Assembly (NCBI GenBank): GCA_963811335.1
Contig: CAWERB010000003.1
Location: 87,973 to 151,972, forward strand
Length of the DNA stretch: 64,000 bases
Source of the DNA: Trebonia sp963811335
GTDB taxonomy: Bacteria; Actinomycetota; Actinomycetes; Streptosporangiales; Streptosporangiaceae
Direction: 5' to 3'
Below, piece by piece: positions 46,301-54,495 of this stretch (position 1 is the first letter of the stretch; each line of letters begins with the position of its first letter). The notes beneath the pieces are model-generated. The model searched no databases and had not been told where the DNA came from. It worked only from the letters and a program-made list of their open reading frames with translations. The translations under genes and the position numbers were made by a program.

Positions 46301-46829
46301 GTCGGCGAGCAGCGCGACGGAGTAGTTGCCGGAGGCGTCGGTGTCGATGCTGGTGCCGGGGTTGAGCGGGGAGGTGAACGTGACCGGCCGAGCCCGCGCC
46401 GTGGGGTAGACGTTGCCCTGGGCGTCCGTCAGCGTCCCCTGCACCTGGACCACGACCGCCGCCTTCAAGATGATGGTCAGCGGCGTCAGAACCCGGTGGT
46501 CACACCGGTGGCGAGGTAACTCTGCAGCCCGGTGCTCGACTGCGGGATGAATTCGCACGTTGTACGTGCCGGAAGTCGACGGAGACGGTGAAAGTCCCGT
46601 CGGCCGGATCTGTGGTCGTGGTCGCGTCGGTAGCATCCGTGGCCGGGTCCAGGACGTTAACCGTAACGTTCCCCTGCGGGGTGCCCGAGGTGTCTTCGAC
46701 GACACCGGTGATTGACGAGCCCGCCGCGAGGGCGTGCGGCGGGGAAACCACGCCCGCTAGCGCCAGCCCGGCCGCCACCGCGATCGCCGCGATCCAGCGT
46801 CGCCTGCCATGAGCCCCAGGTACCCCCAT
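43365..46829 (-). CDS. Very large secreted repeat protein (many frameshifts)
   Basis: About 1150 residues if frames are joined. ATG 46829 with GGAGG upstream opens a signal peptide (RRRWIAAIAVAAGLALAGVV, ALAAGSS). A carboxypeptidase-regulatory-like domain (SITGVVEDTSGTPQGNVTVN) follows, then three 557-bp units containing VQGTLSDAQGNVYP, TFTSPLNPG, TDASGNYSVALLADQNFTAS, LPTAQLTVSLRDASGAPITG and NGNQSVTVTAP. Next is an Ig-like region (GWYNAPVTITWTSTDPAPSS, then GTSYTATCSGATDNAGNTAA). Three units of about 76 residues (THAGNTGTFGPKTAVDGNGE, VIFQVLPGTNSFTAWD) run to the stop. A surface or extracellular structural or adhesive role is likely. There is no sortase motif. Confidence 0.75.
43381..44090. 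repeat. Three tandem units of about 229 bp in the C-terminal region
   Basis: The anchor word GCGGTGAAGG recurs at 43441, 43669 and 43899 (spacings 228 and 230). Each unit encodes an Ig-like THAGNTGT...GPK...VDGNG...LPGT.TFTAWD pattern. The 230 spacing breaks the frame. Confidence 0.8.
44880..46460. repeat. Three tandem 557-bp units in the secreted repeat protein
   Basis: The anchor word GAGGGTGCCGACGGGCAGGC starts at 45101, 45658 and 46215, exactly 557 bp apart both times. The units share most of their sequence, including matching TTGTAATTGGACT and CTGGGCGTC words. 557 is not divisible by three, so each unit shifts frame relative to the previous one. Confidence 0.85.
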
Positions 46830-47252
46830 CACTCTGCCTCCTCGCACAGCCCCGCCGATTCCCCGGCGTCCGTGATCGCTTTCGGTCGAAATCGAGCGAA
46901 AGACACATCGCGTCCGCCAACAAGCACCCGTTATCACCCCTTAGCTCGCCAAGGTGGCATAAAGGGTGATCTTGAATTGGTGCAAAGGTACTCCCTGCCG
47001 GGCGCAACCGGTTAGAGGGCACACAAAAGATGTGAAAATTGTCCAGGAATTGCCAGGAATAAAGCCCGGGACCAGATTCCATCACATTAGGGAATTCGGC
47101 TCCCTGCGGAAGATAAGAACGGCCCGTGAGCGAAGCCGACAATGGTGCGCACGAGAAAATGACGCCGCTGAATCGACGCTGAAAGTCGGACCGGTGCGCC
47201 ACCGGGCAGAGATGGCGGCCGGCTCGCCGGCCTGCAGGCTCCCGCCGACGGG
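46830..47252. other. Upstream region of the repeat protein gene
   Basis: About 420 bases of lower GC with no supported gene. It should contain the promoter and long leader of the minus-strand repeat protein. Bases 47200-47252 may still belong to the decayed MmyB-like gene that follows. No operator or riboswitch could be recognised. Confidence 0.4.
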
Positions 47253-47546
47253 GTGGTCAGCGACCACATCCCGCCGGGCATGCAGCGGGTGCTCACCCGG
47301 CTGGGCGAGACCCCGGTCGCGGTGTTCGCGGCCCTGTGGCACGAGGGAACGGCCACCGGCCACACCGAGGACCGCAAGACCGTCAGGCACCCGGACATCG
47401 GCGACATCACGGTGGACTGCGACGTCCTGCACGACAGCGACACGGACCTGAAGATCGTGATCTACACCGCCGCCCCGGGCAGCGAGGACGCGACCAAGCT
47501 CGACCTCACCAGGGTCACCGGCGTCTACCCGGAGCCGGCGGTCTGA
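47253..47546 (+). pseudogene. MmyB-like regulator ligand-binding domain with internal deletion
   Basis: VSDHIPPGMQRVLTRLGETP AVF matches the start of the MmyB-like domain of XRE regulators, and ALWHEGTATGHTEDRKTV, ITVDCDVLHD, LKIVIYTAAPGSEDATKLDL matches its end. The roughly 100 residues normally in between are missing, joined cleanly at the AALW point. The N-terminal HTH is also absent. A non-functional remnant. Confidence 0.75.
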
Positions 47547-47618
47547 GCTGCCCTTGCCTGGCAACGTAAGCGTCCGTTAGCGGGCTCGGCGTATCCACCC
47601 GGCCCGCGGCGGTGCCCC

Positions 47619-48068
47619 TCAGGAGACCGCGGCCTTCATCAGTTCGGTGACCTTCTGCTCGACCGCGGGGCTCCACCCCGGCAGCGCGAAGGACACCGGC
47701 CACATCTCCCCGTCGTCAAGGTGCGCGGCGTCCTGGAACTCCAGCGTCGAGTACCTGGTGCCGAACTTGCCCGAGTTCTTGAAGGTGACGACGACCTTGT
47801 CTTCCGCGTTGACGTAGGCGGGCATCCCGTACCAGGTCCTGGCGGTCAGCTGCGGGGCGGCGGCGCTCACCGTCGCGTGGACGCGTTCGGCGACCGCGCG
47901 GTCCTCCGGCGCCATCTTCTCGATCGCGTCGAGGGCCGCCTGCAGCCCGTCAGCCTTCTTGGCGCCCTTCTTGCCCGCGGCGCGCAGCTCCGCGGCCCGC
48001 TGCTTCATCGCGGCCCGCTCCGCGGCACTGAAGCCGCCGGACCCGGCCTGGGAACTGCTCGCGGACAT
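47619..48068 (-). CDS. DUF1801 domain protein
   Basis: 149 residues from ATG 48068 (GGAAGG upstream; ATG 48092 is possible). The N-terminus is Ala/Lys-rich. The DUF1801 fold follows (DAIEKMAPEDRAVAERVHAT, TARTWYGMPAYVNAEDKVVV, FKNSGKFGTRYSTLEF, MWPVSFALPGWSPAVEQKVT). The family has an iron-chaperone Fra/YdhG-like fold. Function in actinobacteria is not established. A stand-alone gene. Confidence 0.88.
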   Translation of the reverse strand: MSASSSQAGSGGFSAAERAAMKQRAAELRAAGKKGAKKADGLQAALDAIEKMAPEDRAVAERVHATVSAAAPQLTARTWYGMPAYVNAEDKVVVTFKNSGKFGTRYSTLEFQDAAHLDDGEMWPVSFALPGWSPAVEQKVTELMKAAVS

Positions 48069-48221
48069 GGCAACCCTGCCTTCCTGCTCCATGGGCCGGG
48101 CATGGTACCGGCCGTTGGATGAAGGCTAAGCCCGCCGCCGCCGCTGGCGCTTCTCCGATCGTGACCGATGCGCCCTAGACCTTGACGTAGGCCAGGCTTT
48201 CGGCGATCTGGCCGGGGCGAC

Positions 48222-48293
48222 CGGTGAGTGACGCGGTCGCGTCAGGCTCCCTCGGCGACCGGGTATATCTCGTCGGCGACGAGCCCGTGCGCC
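48222..48293. repeat. 72-bp direct repeat, left copy (3' end of DUF4242 gene)
   Basis: Matches 49422-49493 with only about five differences, at an offset of exactly 1200 bp. This copy covers the functional gene end and the stop. The two copies bracket the vapBC-like pair. Confidence 0.9.
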
Positions 48294-48493
48294 TCCCGGT
48301 GCACCGCGGCGGCCGCCTCGGCGTCGGGCGCGTCGACCAGGCAGAAGATCTTGCCGTGTTCCTGGTCGACCCAGTACCGCAGGTAATGGACGCCGTGCGC
48401 GTCCTGCGTCTGCAGGTCGGCGGCGTGTGCCTTGGCCACGTCGTCGATGGTTACCGGCCCGCCGATGGTGTGCGTGTCCATGAAAAGCGCCAT
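48242..48493 (-). CDS. DUF4242 small ferredoxin-like-fold protein
   Basis: 83 residues from ATG 48493 with GAGG upstream. The family pattern is MALFMDTHTIGGPVTIDDVA, KAHAADLQTQDAHGVHYLRY, WVDQEHGKIFCLVDAPDAEA, AVHREAHGLVADEIYPV. Streptomyces relatives (SCO4226 type) bind nickel through His and Asp side chains that are conserved here. The last 54 codon bases are duplicated 1200 bp away at 49422-49493. Confidence 0.9.
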   Translation of the reverse strand: MALFMDTHTIGGPVTIDDVAKAHAADLQTQDAHGVHYLRYWVDQEHGKIFCLVDAPDAEAAAAVHREAHGLVADEIYPVAEGA

Positions 48494-48646
48494 GGTTGTT
48501 GCCTCTTTTCCTGTGGTGTGCAAGTGATGCCTGCGTACCCAGGAAACCCCGGCGGACCCGGGCTGCGCATCGGGCAAGTTCCCTATCTTTGCGGATGACT
48601 CCCAGCCGCAGCGCCGTGGCCACCGCCCGCGGCTCCTTGCCTGGGG

Positions 48647-49090
48647 CTACGCCTGGCTGGCCTCCGGCGGTTGGAATGGGTTCTGCACGCGGACTCCGGA
48701 GTAATCCTGGCCGGGGTTGAGGTCCTCCGAGTAGAGCACGGTGCAGCCCATTTCGGCTGCGCTGTGGACGATCATCGCGTCCCAGAACGAGATCCCGCCG
48801 CGCTGGTGGATGCCGATCGCGCCCAGTACGTCATCAGCCGCGGGGACGTGCATGTGCCAGTGCGACAGGTCGGCGACGATCTCCTTCGCGGTCTCCGCGC
48901 TGAGCGGCTTGGCGATCTTCCGGGTGACGTTCACGAAGAACTCTTGCAGCACCTGGATGCTCAGGCAGCCGTCCCGCGATTCCCAGAGCTGCTCGACCAG
49001 CGCCCGCGCCTGGTCCCGCTTCGAGCCCGCGGTGTCGTCATGCGCGTACAGCAGTATGTTGGTATCGACGAACCGGCGGTTACCGCTCAT
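48647..49090 (-). CDS. PIN-domain toxin (VapC-like)
   Basis: 147 residues from ATG 49090, inside the antitoxin's last codons. PIN acidic residues are visible: RRFVDTNILLYAHDD (D in VDTN), QVLQEFFVNVTRK (E), ISFWDAMIVHSAAEMG (D) and LYSEDLNPGQDY (D). Such enzymes cleave RNA, often tRNA or rRNA, in toxin-antitoxin pairs. It is coupled to the ribbon-helix-helix gene upstream by overlap, the normal antitoxin-first order. Confidence 0.92.
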   Translation of the reverse strand: MSGNRRFVDTNILLYAHDDTAGSKRDQARALVEQLWESRDGCLSIQVLQEFFVNVTRKIAKPLSAETAKEIVADLSHWHMHVPAADDVLGAIGIHQRGGISFWDAMIVHSAAEMGCTVLYSEDLNPGQDYSGVRVQNPFQPPEASQA

Positions 49091-49322
49091 GGATGTCGTC
49101 ACGGCTCCAGCCGATCTGCCCGCCGGTGCCGAGGTCCATCCCCTCGCGCAGCCGGGCCAGGCTTCGGTCGCGGGCGCGGGCGTAGCCGGTCTCGCGCTCG
49201 ACCAGCTCCCGCAGCATCCGGGCGAGCAGCTGTGACACCGAAGTGCCGCGGCTGGCTGCCAGGATCCGGGCTTCCCGCAGGTCCTCCTCGGGAAGCGACA
49301 GTGTGATGTTCTGATTGCTCAC
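49080..49322 (-). CDS. Ribbon-helix-helix antitoxin (VapB-like)
   Basis: 81 residues from GTG 49322, 6-7 bases after AGAGG; GTG 49331 is the alternative. NITLSLPEEDLREARILAAS and RGTSVSQLLARMLRELV are the beta strand and two helices of a CopG/Arc-type DNA-binding dimer, which would repress its own promoter. The acidic and basic C-terminus would wrap the PIN toxin. Overlaps the toxin start. Confidence 0.88.
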   Translation of the reverse strand: MSNQNITLSLPEEDLREARILAASRGTSVSQLLARMLRELVERETGYARARDRSLARLREGMDLGTGGQIGWSRDDIHER

Positions 49323-49421
49323 GTCAACCACCTCTGGCAGCTAAACCTCTGCACGTAAATCAGTGTAGCACGTGATTCCGTGGAAATGACAGTCCACGGC
49401 GGCGTCATAGCAGATGCCCGC

Positions 49422-49493
49422 GGGTGAGTGTCGTGGTCGCGTCAGGCTCCCTCGGCGGCCGGGTAGATCTCGTCGGCGACGAGCCCGTGCGCC
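49422..49493. repeat. 72-bp direct repeat, right copy (fragment of DUF4242 gene)
   Basis: Reads HGLVADEIYPAAEGA on the minus strand, the C-terminus of DUF4242, with nothing of the rest of the gene upstream. Together with the left copy it flanks the toxin-antitoxin module, as expected if a gene block was inserted by recombination at or duplication of this segment. Confidence 0.88.
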
Positions 49494-49570
49494 CGCTTGC
49501 CGCGGTCCGCGCGACACCTGGTTCGACGGTGAGGCGTCCGGTGGCAGATGCTCCGGGTTACGCTCCTGTC

Positions 49571-50628
49571 GTGAGTCAACGGCGGCCATTGCAGGAGCGC
49601 GTCGTGGCGGCTGCCGAGACGGCGCTCGCCAGGCAGAAGTTCGTCACGCCCATTGACGTGTGCCTTAATATCGGCTGGCTGCAGCCGCCTAACCTGGAGG
49701 ACTGGCGGCACGGCCGGGTTGACGACCTGGATTACTTCCTGCCCACTCACGACGACCGGTCGGTGGCCTTCCTCGTCCACCTCACCGAGTGGGCGACCGC
49801 CAAGGGCCTCAAGCGGGTCCAGGCTGACTACGTGTCGGCTACCAGGTCCCCTCGCCCGCTGCGCTTCAGCTCACTGGACGAGCCGACGATTGAGAATGCC
49901 TGGCGGACGCACTGGATCTCGCCCGACCTTTCTGACGAGCAGGCCGAGCGGGCCACCCAGCGCCGGTCGGCCCCGCCCGACCTGCGTGGTCATCCAGCCG
50001 GTCAAGGACTTCATCTGCGCGCAGTGCGGGACCGAATCGGGCGACCTGCTTGTCATGGACGACAAAGGGCCGCTCTGCATGGACTGCGCGGACATGGACC
50101 ACCTGGTGTTCGTGCCGTCGGGCGATGCCGCGCTGACCCGGCGGGCTAGGAAGGCCAGCCGGCTGTCTGCCGTGGTTGTCCGGTGGAGCCGGTCTCGCAA
50201 ACGGTACGAGCGGCAAGGCATCCTCGTGGAAGAGCCCGCGCTCGCGGAGGCAGAGCGGCAGTGCCTGGCCGACTCCGACGCCCGGCTCCGCCGCCGCGAA
50301 CGGGATGCCTTCGGCGCGCGGATGAGGACGTGGAGTTCCAGGCCGGTTCGCGGCGCAGATCGCGCGGCTGTATCCAGGCTGCCCGGCGCAGCGCGCGCAA
50401 GCCATCGCGAGCCAGCGGGTTGCGCGGCAGCGGTCGTGTCGGCCGTTCCGCGGCGGGCCGGGCCCTGGACGAGCAGGCGATCACGCTGGCGGTGCGTGGC
50501 CGTCGATCCGCCATGAGGACACCGGCTACGACGACCTGCTCATGTCCGGCGTCAGCCGCGACGAGGCCAGAGCCCGGACCAGGCCCGCCATCGACCGGAT
50601 CCTCACCGCCTGGTCGGAACAAGGCTGA
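49571..50628 (+). CDS. DUF2293 domain protein (three frameshifts)
   Basis: GTG 49571 opens SQRRPLQERVVAAAETALAR, QKFVTPIDVCLNIGWLQPPN and the region HWISPDLSDEQAERATQRRS. Frame 2 gives VVIQPVKDFICAQCGTESGD, LLVMDDKGPLCMDCADMDHL (CxxC zinc pairs), ALTRRARKASRLSAVVVRWS and RKRYERQGILVEEPALAEAE. After shifts near 50320 and 50480 come DEDVEFQA, GRVGRSAAGRALDEQAITLA and IRHEDTGYDDLLMSGVSRDE. This is the full DUF2293 layout. Function unknown; the zinc ribbon and basic helices suggest nucleic-acid contact. Confidence 0.85.
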
Positions 50629-50638
50629 ACCGCCGCCG

Positions 50639-51904
50639 TCAGATCCCCGCCACCGCGCCGCTGGCCGCCGCCAGGTCGAAGCGGGACGGGTCGTACTCGC
50701 CGCCCGCCCACTCCAGCATCTCCTCCCGCTCCGCGCTGGGCGGCCCCGCGAGGAGTGCCTTAAGGTCCGCGAAACCGTAGCTGCCACCGCAGTCCTCGGG
50801 CGGGCAGGCGCCCTCGCCCGCGACGCAGACCGGGTAGTGCGCTCCGTCCGCGGCGGTCATGCGTTCTTCGATGACGAGCTCGTGCTCCCAGCCGTCGCCG
50901 AAGTCGTACTCATAGGAGATCCGGTCCGCTGTCAGGTCGCCGAGCCGGAGCTTCCGCTCGTCCAGGTGGCCCAGTTCGTCGTCCGGGTCCAGGGGCCCGT
51001 AGCTCACGTCGCCGACCCGGAACGCATGCAGGTGGTAGTCCTGCCATCCCATGGCGGCCTGGATCACCGCGTGCAGCCGGTCAAGCGAGTAGGCCGCAGG
51101 AATGATCACCCGCCGCCACACGGGCGGATCGTCCACGTCCAGGAGCGTTATCCGCACCTGGAGCAGCGGGTCGCCGGCCTGCGCCATGCCGCGGAGGCGG
51201 CGGATCGCGTACCGGCCGAGGTCGGTGAGCTCTGCGCTGGCCTCGTCCGGGTCACGGTCCCTGCCGCGGTCCAGCGCGACAACGCCGAGGACGTGGAGCG
51301 CGGACATGGCGATCGTGACGTCGACGGCAATCGTCCGCTGCAGCGAGTCGTGCTGCTGCCGGGTGAGCCCGCTGAGCACGTACCTGGCCTCGATCATGTC
51401 GCTCGCCAGGCCGCTGAGCGTCGCAAGCCGGCAGGCGCCCGGGCTCGCGAGCAGCGCGGTCAGCAGTTCGGGGCCAACGTCGGCGAACTCGTCTCCGACC
51501 AGGGAGTTCCGCCACGTGTTCCTGGGGAACAGCGCCTTCCCGAGCTTCGGGTAGGCCGCAAGCATCGCCAGTACCAGGTCAAGTGGCCTGTCCGCCAGCG
51601 CGGCGTTCTTCTTCACCGGTACCAGCTTGGTCCCGGTCACCCGGACGAGCCGGGCGGCTTTTGCCCACTCCACGATCCGCGTCAGGTGCGCTAGCTCTTC
51701 GCTGGACTGGGTCTTGAACACCCGGCCGCCGATCTCGGGGTCGATCTGGTCGCCGGTGCCGAGAACCTCGACAAGGTACCTGGCATCGGCCAGTCCGATA
51801 CGGCCCGTCTGGGTCAGCTTGCGGCCTTCGCCGAGCCAGGCGAGGAGCGAACGGACCTGCCCGGTCAGCGGCGCCTTCTCCGCGGCGGCCTCGAGATCAG
51901 TCAT
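50639..51904 (-). CDS. Plasmid pRiA4b ORF-3 family protein
   Basis: An intact 421-residue protein. The N-terminal 240 residues are helical. The C-terminal 170 residues are the PRiA4_ORF3 domain: LLQVRITLLDVDDPPVWRRV, YSLDRLHAVIQAAMGWQDYH, LHAFRVGDVSYG, ISYEYDFGDGWEHELVIEER, CPPEDCGGSYGFADLKALLA. The family is widespread on plasmids and chromosomes, and its role is not known. Convergent with the DUF2293 gene, 10 bp apart. Confidence 0.92.
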   Translation of the reverse strand: MTDLEAAAEKAPLTGQVRSLLAWLGEGRKLTQTGRIGLADARYLVEVLGTGDQIDPEIGGRVFKTQSSEELAHLTRIVEWAKAARLVRVTGTKLVPVKKNAALADRPLDLVLAMLAAYPKLGKALFPRNTWRNSLVGDEFADVGPELLTALLASPGACRLATLSGLASDMIEARYVLSGLTRQQHDSLQRTIAVDVTIAMSALHVLGVVALDRGRDRDPDEASAELTDLGRYAIRRLRGMAQAGDPLLQVRITLLDVDDPPVWRRVIIPAAYSLDRLHAVIQAAMGWQDYHLHAFRVGDVSYGPLDPDDELGHLDERKLRLGDLTADRISYEYDFGDGWEHELVIEERMTAADGAHYPVCVAGEGACPPEDCGGSYGFADLKALLAGPPSAEREEMLEWAGGEYDPSRFDLAAASGAVAGI

Positions 51905-52038
51905 GAGGTCAAGTCAAGCACCGCGGACACTTGCCGGAGGCGACGTTACCGCGGCTCACCCGCTGCACCGGGCTAGCGGCTTCCTTCGAGGTAGGGCAGG
52001 ACCATGTCGATCAGGCTGAGTTTCCGCTGCAGACTTTC

Positions 52039-52356
52039 CTACGGGTGCGCGCGGAGGATGGCGCGGAGCGGCGAGCCGGTCTCGACGGGATCGCCGTGGC
52101 TGAGCACCGCGAGCATTTTCGGGCGCACGTGGCGCCAGAGCCGTATGTAGTGGGCCTTGACGGGCGCGGGGACCCGGTAGCGGTCGTGGATGTCGGCGGG
52201 GAGCGGCCGGGCGGCGGAGCGCCACGCGGCGCCGGCGTTCGGCGCGCTGGTCACGGCAAGGACATCGATGTCGGAGTCGGCGCGCGCGGTGCCGCGGGCC
52301 AGCGATCCTGTCAGCAGCAGCCCGCGTACGTTCCGGTCCGCCCGCGCATCGGCCAT
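52039..52356 (-). CDS. Minimal nucleotidyltransferase domain protein
   Basis: 105 residues as read from ATG 52356, but in-frame sequence upstream (GRYRDEGHVLSAI) looks like part of the same protein with a shift near 52390. Catalytic NTase motif: RGLLLTGSLARGTARADSDI DVLAV, that is GS...DxD. It lies 82 bp downstream of a HEPN-domain gene on the same strand. NTase plus HEPN pairs act as toxin-antitoxin or antibiotic-nucleotidyltransferase systems, with the NTase usually AMPylating the HEPN partner. Confidence 0.82.
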   Translation of the reverse strand: MADARADRNVRGLLLTGSLARGTARADSDIDVLAVTSAPNAGAAWRSAARPLPADIHDRYRVPAPVKAHYIRLWRHVRPKMLAVLSHGDPVETGSPLRAILRAHP

Positions 52357-52438
52357 GATGGCCGACAGGACGTGCCCCTCGTCTCGGTAGCGCCCGGGTG
52401 ATCGTCGCGCGGACGGGGACGGAGGTTTCGTTGCCGCC

Positions 52439-52794
52439 CTAGCAGAGCTCGCCGGCGAGGGCTTCCACGTCCGTGATCCAGTTGGTCAGCTCGGCCGCGG
52501 TAGGCGCCAGCTCGTACGGATGGTAATGACACGCACTCGTCAGCGCCGCGTACGTGAAGGCGACCTGACGGGCTACGTCCTCGCCTATGTAAGCGGGAAG
52601 GCAGGTGAGCTTAGACCACATGCTGGCCCGGCGCATCGGTTCGGTAACCGGGTCGGCCGCCCAGCGGGCGTTGACCGCTTCTTCAAGGGCCTGACGGCAA
52701 GGAAGGCGGCCGTGCGCGGCCAGACACCCGCGGTCGAGGCGTCCGGTCGGGTGATCAGCTCCCTAGCCGCCGTAAGCAGCTCGGCGGGGGTCAC
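52439..52794 (-). CDS. SAV_6107-type HEPN domain protein (one frameshift)
   Basis: GTG 52794 opens TPAELLTAARELITRPDAST. After a shift near 52695 the protein continues EEAVNARWAADPVTEPMRRA, SMWSKLTCLPAYIGEDVARQ, VAFTYAALTSACHYHPYELA and ends EALAGELC. About 118 residues, all helical, with the S-x-ACH-x-HPYEL motif typical of this HEPN group. The GTG overlaps the stop of the upstream gene fragment (GTGA). Partner of the nucleotidyltransferase at 52039-52356. Confidence 0.8.
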
Positions 52795-52952
52795 GGGAGC
52801 TTCTCCGCGATCTTCCTGACGAATGCCCGCGTGCCGGCGATCAGGTCGTCGAGCTCACCGAGCGCCCGCCCGCGCAGCTTTGGATTGAAGCGACACAACC
52901 AATCCCCAGTGAATTCCGGTCGCGCCCGTACGCGGCAAAAGAAAACCGACAT
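52791..52952 (-). CDS. Short open frame crossing the composition junction
   Basis: 54 codons. The 3' part (GRALGELDDLIAGTRAFVRK IAEKLP) is high-GC, helical and coupled by GTGA to the HEPN gene, so it looks like the end of a real actinobacterial gene. The 5' part (MSVFFCRVRARPEFTGDWLC) falls in the low-GC sequence beyond about 52880 and looks unrelated. Most likely the original gene lost its N-terminus at the junction. Confidence 0.4.
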   Translation of the reverse strand: MSVFFCRVRARPEFTGDWLCRFNPKLRGRALGELDDLIAGTRAFVRKIAEKLP

Positions 52953-52960
52953 CATGGACT
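52870..52960. other. Composition junction: actinobacterial to low-GC sequence
   Basis: Left of about 52880 the sequence is G/C-saturated at third codon positions. To the right it becomes AT-richer with A/T runs and different codon choice, and remains so to the window end. No insertion-sequence end, tRNA or direct repeat marks the boundary. A GAATTC site lies at 52911. Confidence 0.75.
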
Positions 52961-53142
52961 TCCGACGCGCTTAAATCATGCATCGACCCAAGCTAGGCCG
53001 GTTGCAATGGTCCGCGTCAACTCGATGTCGGAAATGAGCAACCTACTCGATTGGTATTTGAGACGTTCAGTCGATCTGAATTCGCGACCAACTTGAACGC
53101 TATAAACGCCTTTTTTTAGCGCGTTACACTGATTTCGAGCCA

Positions 53143-54495
53143 ATGGGCTTTGCAGCTGAGCAAGGCGGCTATTTCGCGGAAGAGCGAACGTACAAAGATG
53201 CGCTGATCGAAAGGGCTCGCAGCGCTCTGACGAGCTTAGCGGATCAAGATGACGCGATCTTAGGTGGCCGACTGTTGGACATCCTGACGGGAAAGACTGA
53301 TGTGCCAAGCGACTTGCTGGGTTGGCGCACCAATGATCGCATTAAAGCTTTGCGTGCTCAACATCCTAATGCGTTGGAGCGCGAGGCTGGGCGTCTCGCC
53401 CGAGCTGACGACGTTGATGCCGCTATCTCGAATTTTGTCGAGGCCATGTGGCCAATCCTTATGGAAGGTCAATCAAGCAAACCGTATAGCGAAAGTCGCA
53501 ATATTCCCACCATGTTGGCTGCGCTCGTGCATCCGACTCGCGCGTACGGCATCAACACAGATCCGGTCTCGCGCCTAGCGCGCGCCCTGACGGGCGAGCC
53601 GATCATGGGGTGGAATCCCCTCACGCCAAAGGAATACGCCGACGTCTTAGCTTTGGTGGAAAGTATTCGCGACGTAATGAAGAACGAATGGGGTTGGGCC
53701 CCTCGCGACCTCTGGGACGTGCAGGGGTTCGTGTGGGCCGTCCACCGTCCCGATCAACCGCAATTATCCGATGGAGCCAAGGAGTTCGGCCATATGGATT
53801 TGTTAACGGTGCCAACTAATCTCATCCTCTACGGCCCGCCTGGAACTGGGAAGACGTTCGCTACAGCGCGAGAGGCTGTAATGCTCTGTAATGGCTCAGC
53901 TCCCGAGAACAGGGACAAATTGATGGAGGAGTATGCTCGCCTTGCTGCGTCGGGGCGTATCGAGTTTGTCACTTTCCATCAATCCTACAGCTATGAGGAA
54001 TTCGTAGAAGGTTTGCGTCCCCATCAGGGAAACGGGGAAACCACAGGATTTGACGAGGAAGCGCTACAAAACCAAGAAGGCGGCCATCAATCGGCTGGGT
54101 TTAAGCTCGTGCCGGAGCCCGGACTTTTTCGTCGTATAGCGCGGCGTGCGGAAACCAGCACTGGCCCGGGAAAGACCGAAGTCAGGGTGGGCGAGAGACG
54201 TGTTTTCAAGATGTCCATCGGCGAGGCGGCTAATCCGGAAGATGCGTACCTGTTCGAAGAGGCGCTGGAAGGTGGATACACGCTGCTCGGATTCGGAAAC
54301 ATCGACTGGACGGATGCGCGGTTCGAGAATCGTGAGGCCTTTATCGAGGCCTGGAAGGAGGCGCGCCCCGCTCGCCGAAGCGCGCGACCTGGCCAATGCC
54401 GCCAGATTGAGCAGCAGTGGCTTGTTGGCCCGGCTGAGCCAACCTTGGTCGCCGTGCCAGATGGCACGGACGCCATCAATTTTGACGGTCACTAA
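53143..54495 (+). CDS. McrB-like AAA/GTPase restriction protein, C-terminally truncated
   Basis: Modified-DNA restriction motor subunit. Residues 1-220 form a helical N-terminal region. Walker A GPPGTGKTF sits at about residue 230, followed by the McrB hallmark EFVTFHQSYSYEEFVEGLRP. An inserted EVE-like stretch follows (RVFKMSIGEAANPEDAYLFE, then GYTLLGFGNIDWTDARFENR). Walker B, the NxxD GTPase motif and the rest of the motor are missing. After FIEAWKE near 54360 the frame becomes nonsense to 54495 and the opposite strand becomes coding. No mcrC is present. Confidence 0.8.
   Translation: MGFAAEQGGYFAEERTYKDALIERARSALTSLADQDDAILGGRLLDILTGKTDVPSDLLGWRTNDRIKALRAQHPNALEREAGRLARADDVDAAISNFVEAMWPILMEGQSSKPYSESRNIPTMLAALVHPTRAYGINTDPVSRLARALTGEPIMGWNPLTPKEYADVLALVESIRDVMKNEWGWAPRDLWDVQGFVWAVHRPDQPQLSDGAKEFGHMDLLTVPTNLILYGPPGTGKTFATAREAVMLCNGSAPENRDKLMEEYARLAASGRIEFVTFHQSYSYEEFVEGLRPHQGNGETTGFDEEALQNQEGGHQSAGFKLVPEPGLFRRIARRAETSTGPGKTEVRVGERRVFKMSIGEAANPEDAYLFEEALEGGYTLLGFGNIDWTDARFENREAFIEAWKEARPARRSARPGQCRQIEQQWLVGPAEPTLVAVPDGTDAINFDGH

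Noticed and set aside
52911..52916. GAATTC at the composition junction as a cloning or linker scar
   Set aside because: One six-base site is expected by chance; nothing else resembles adapter sequence.
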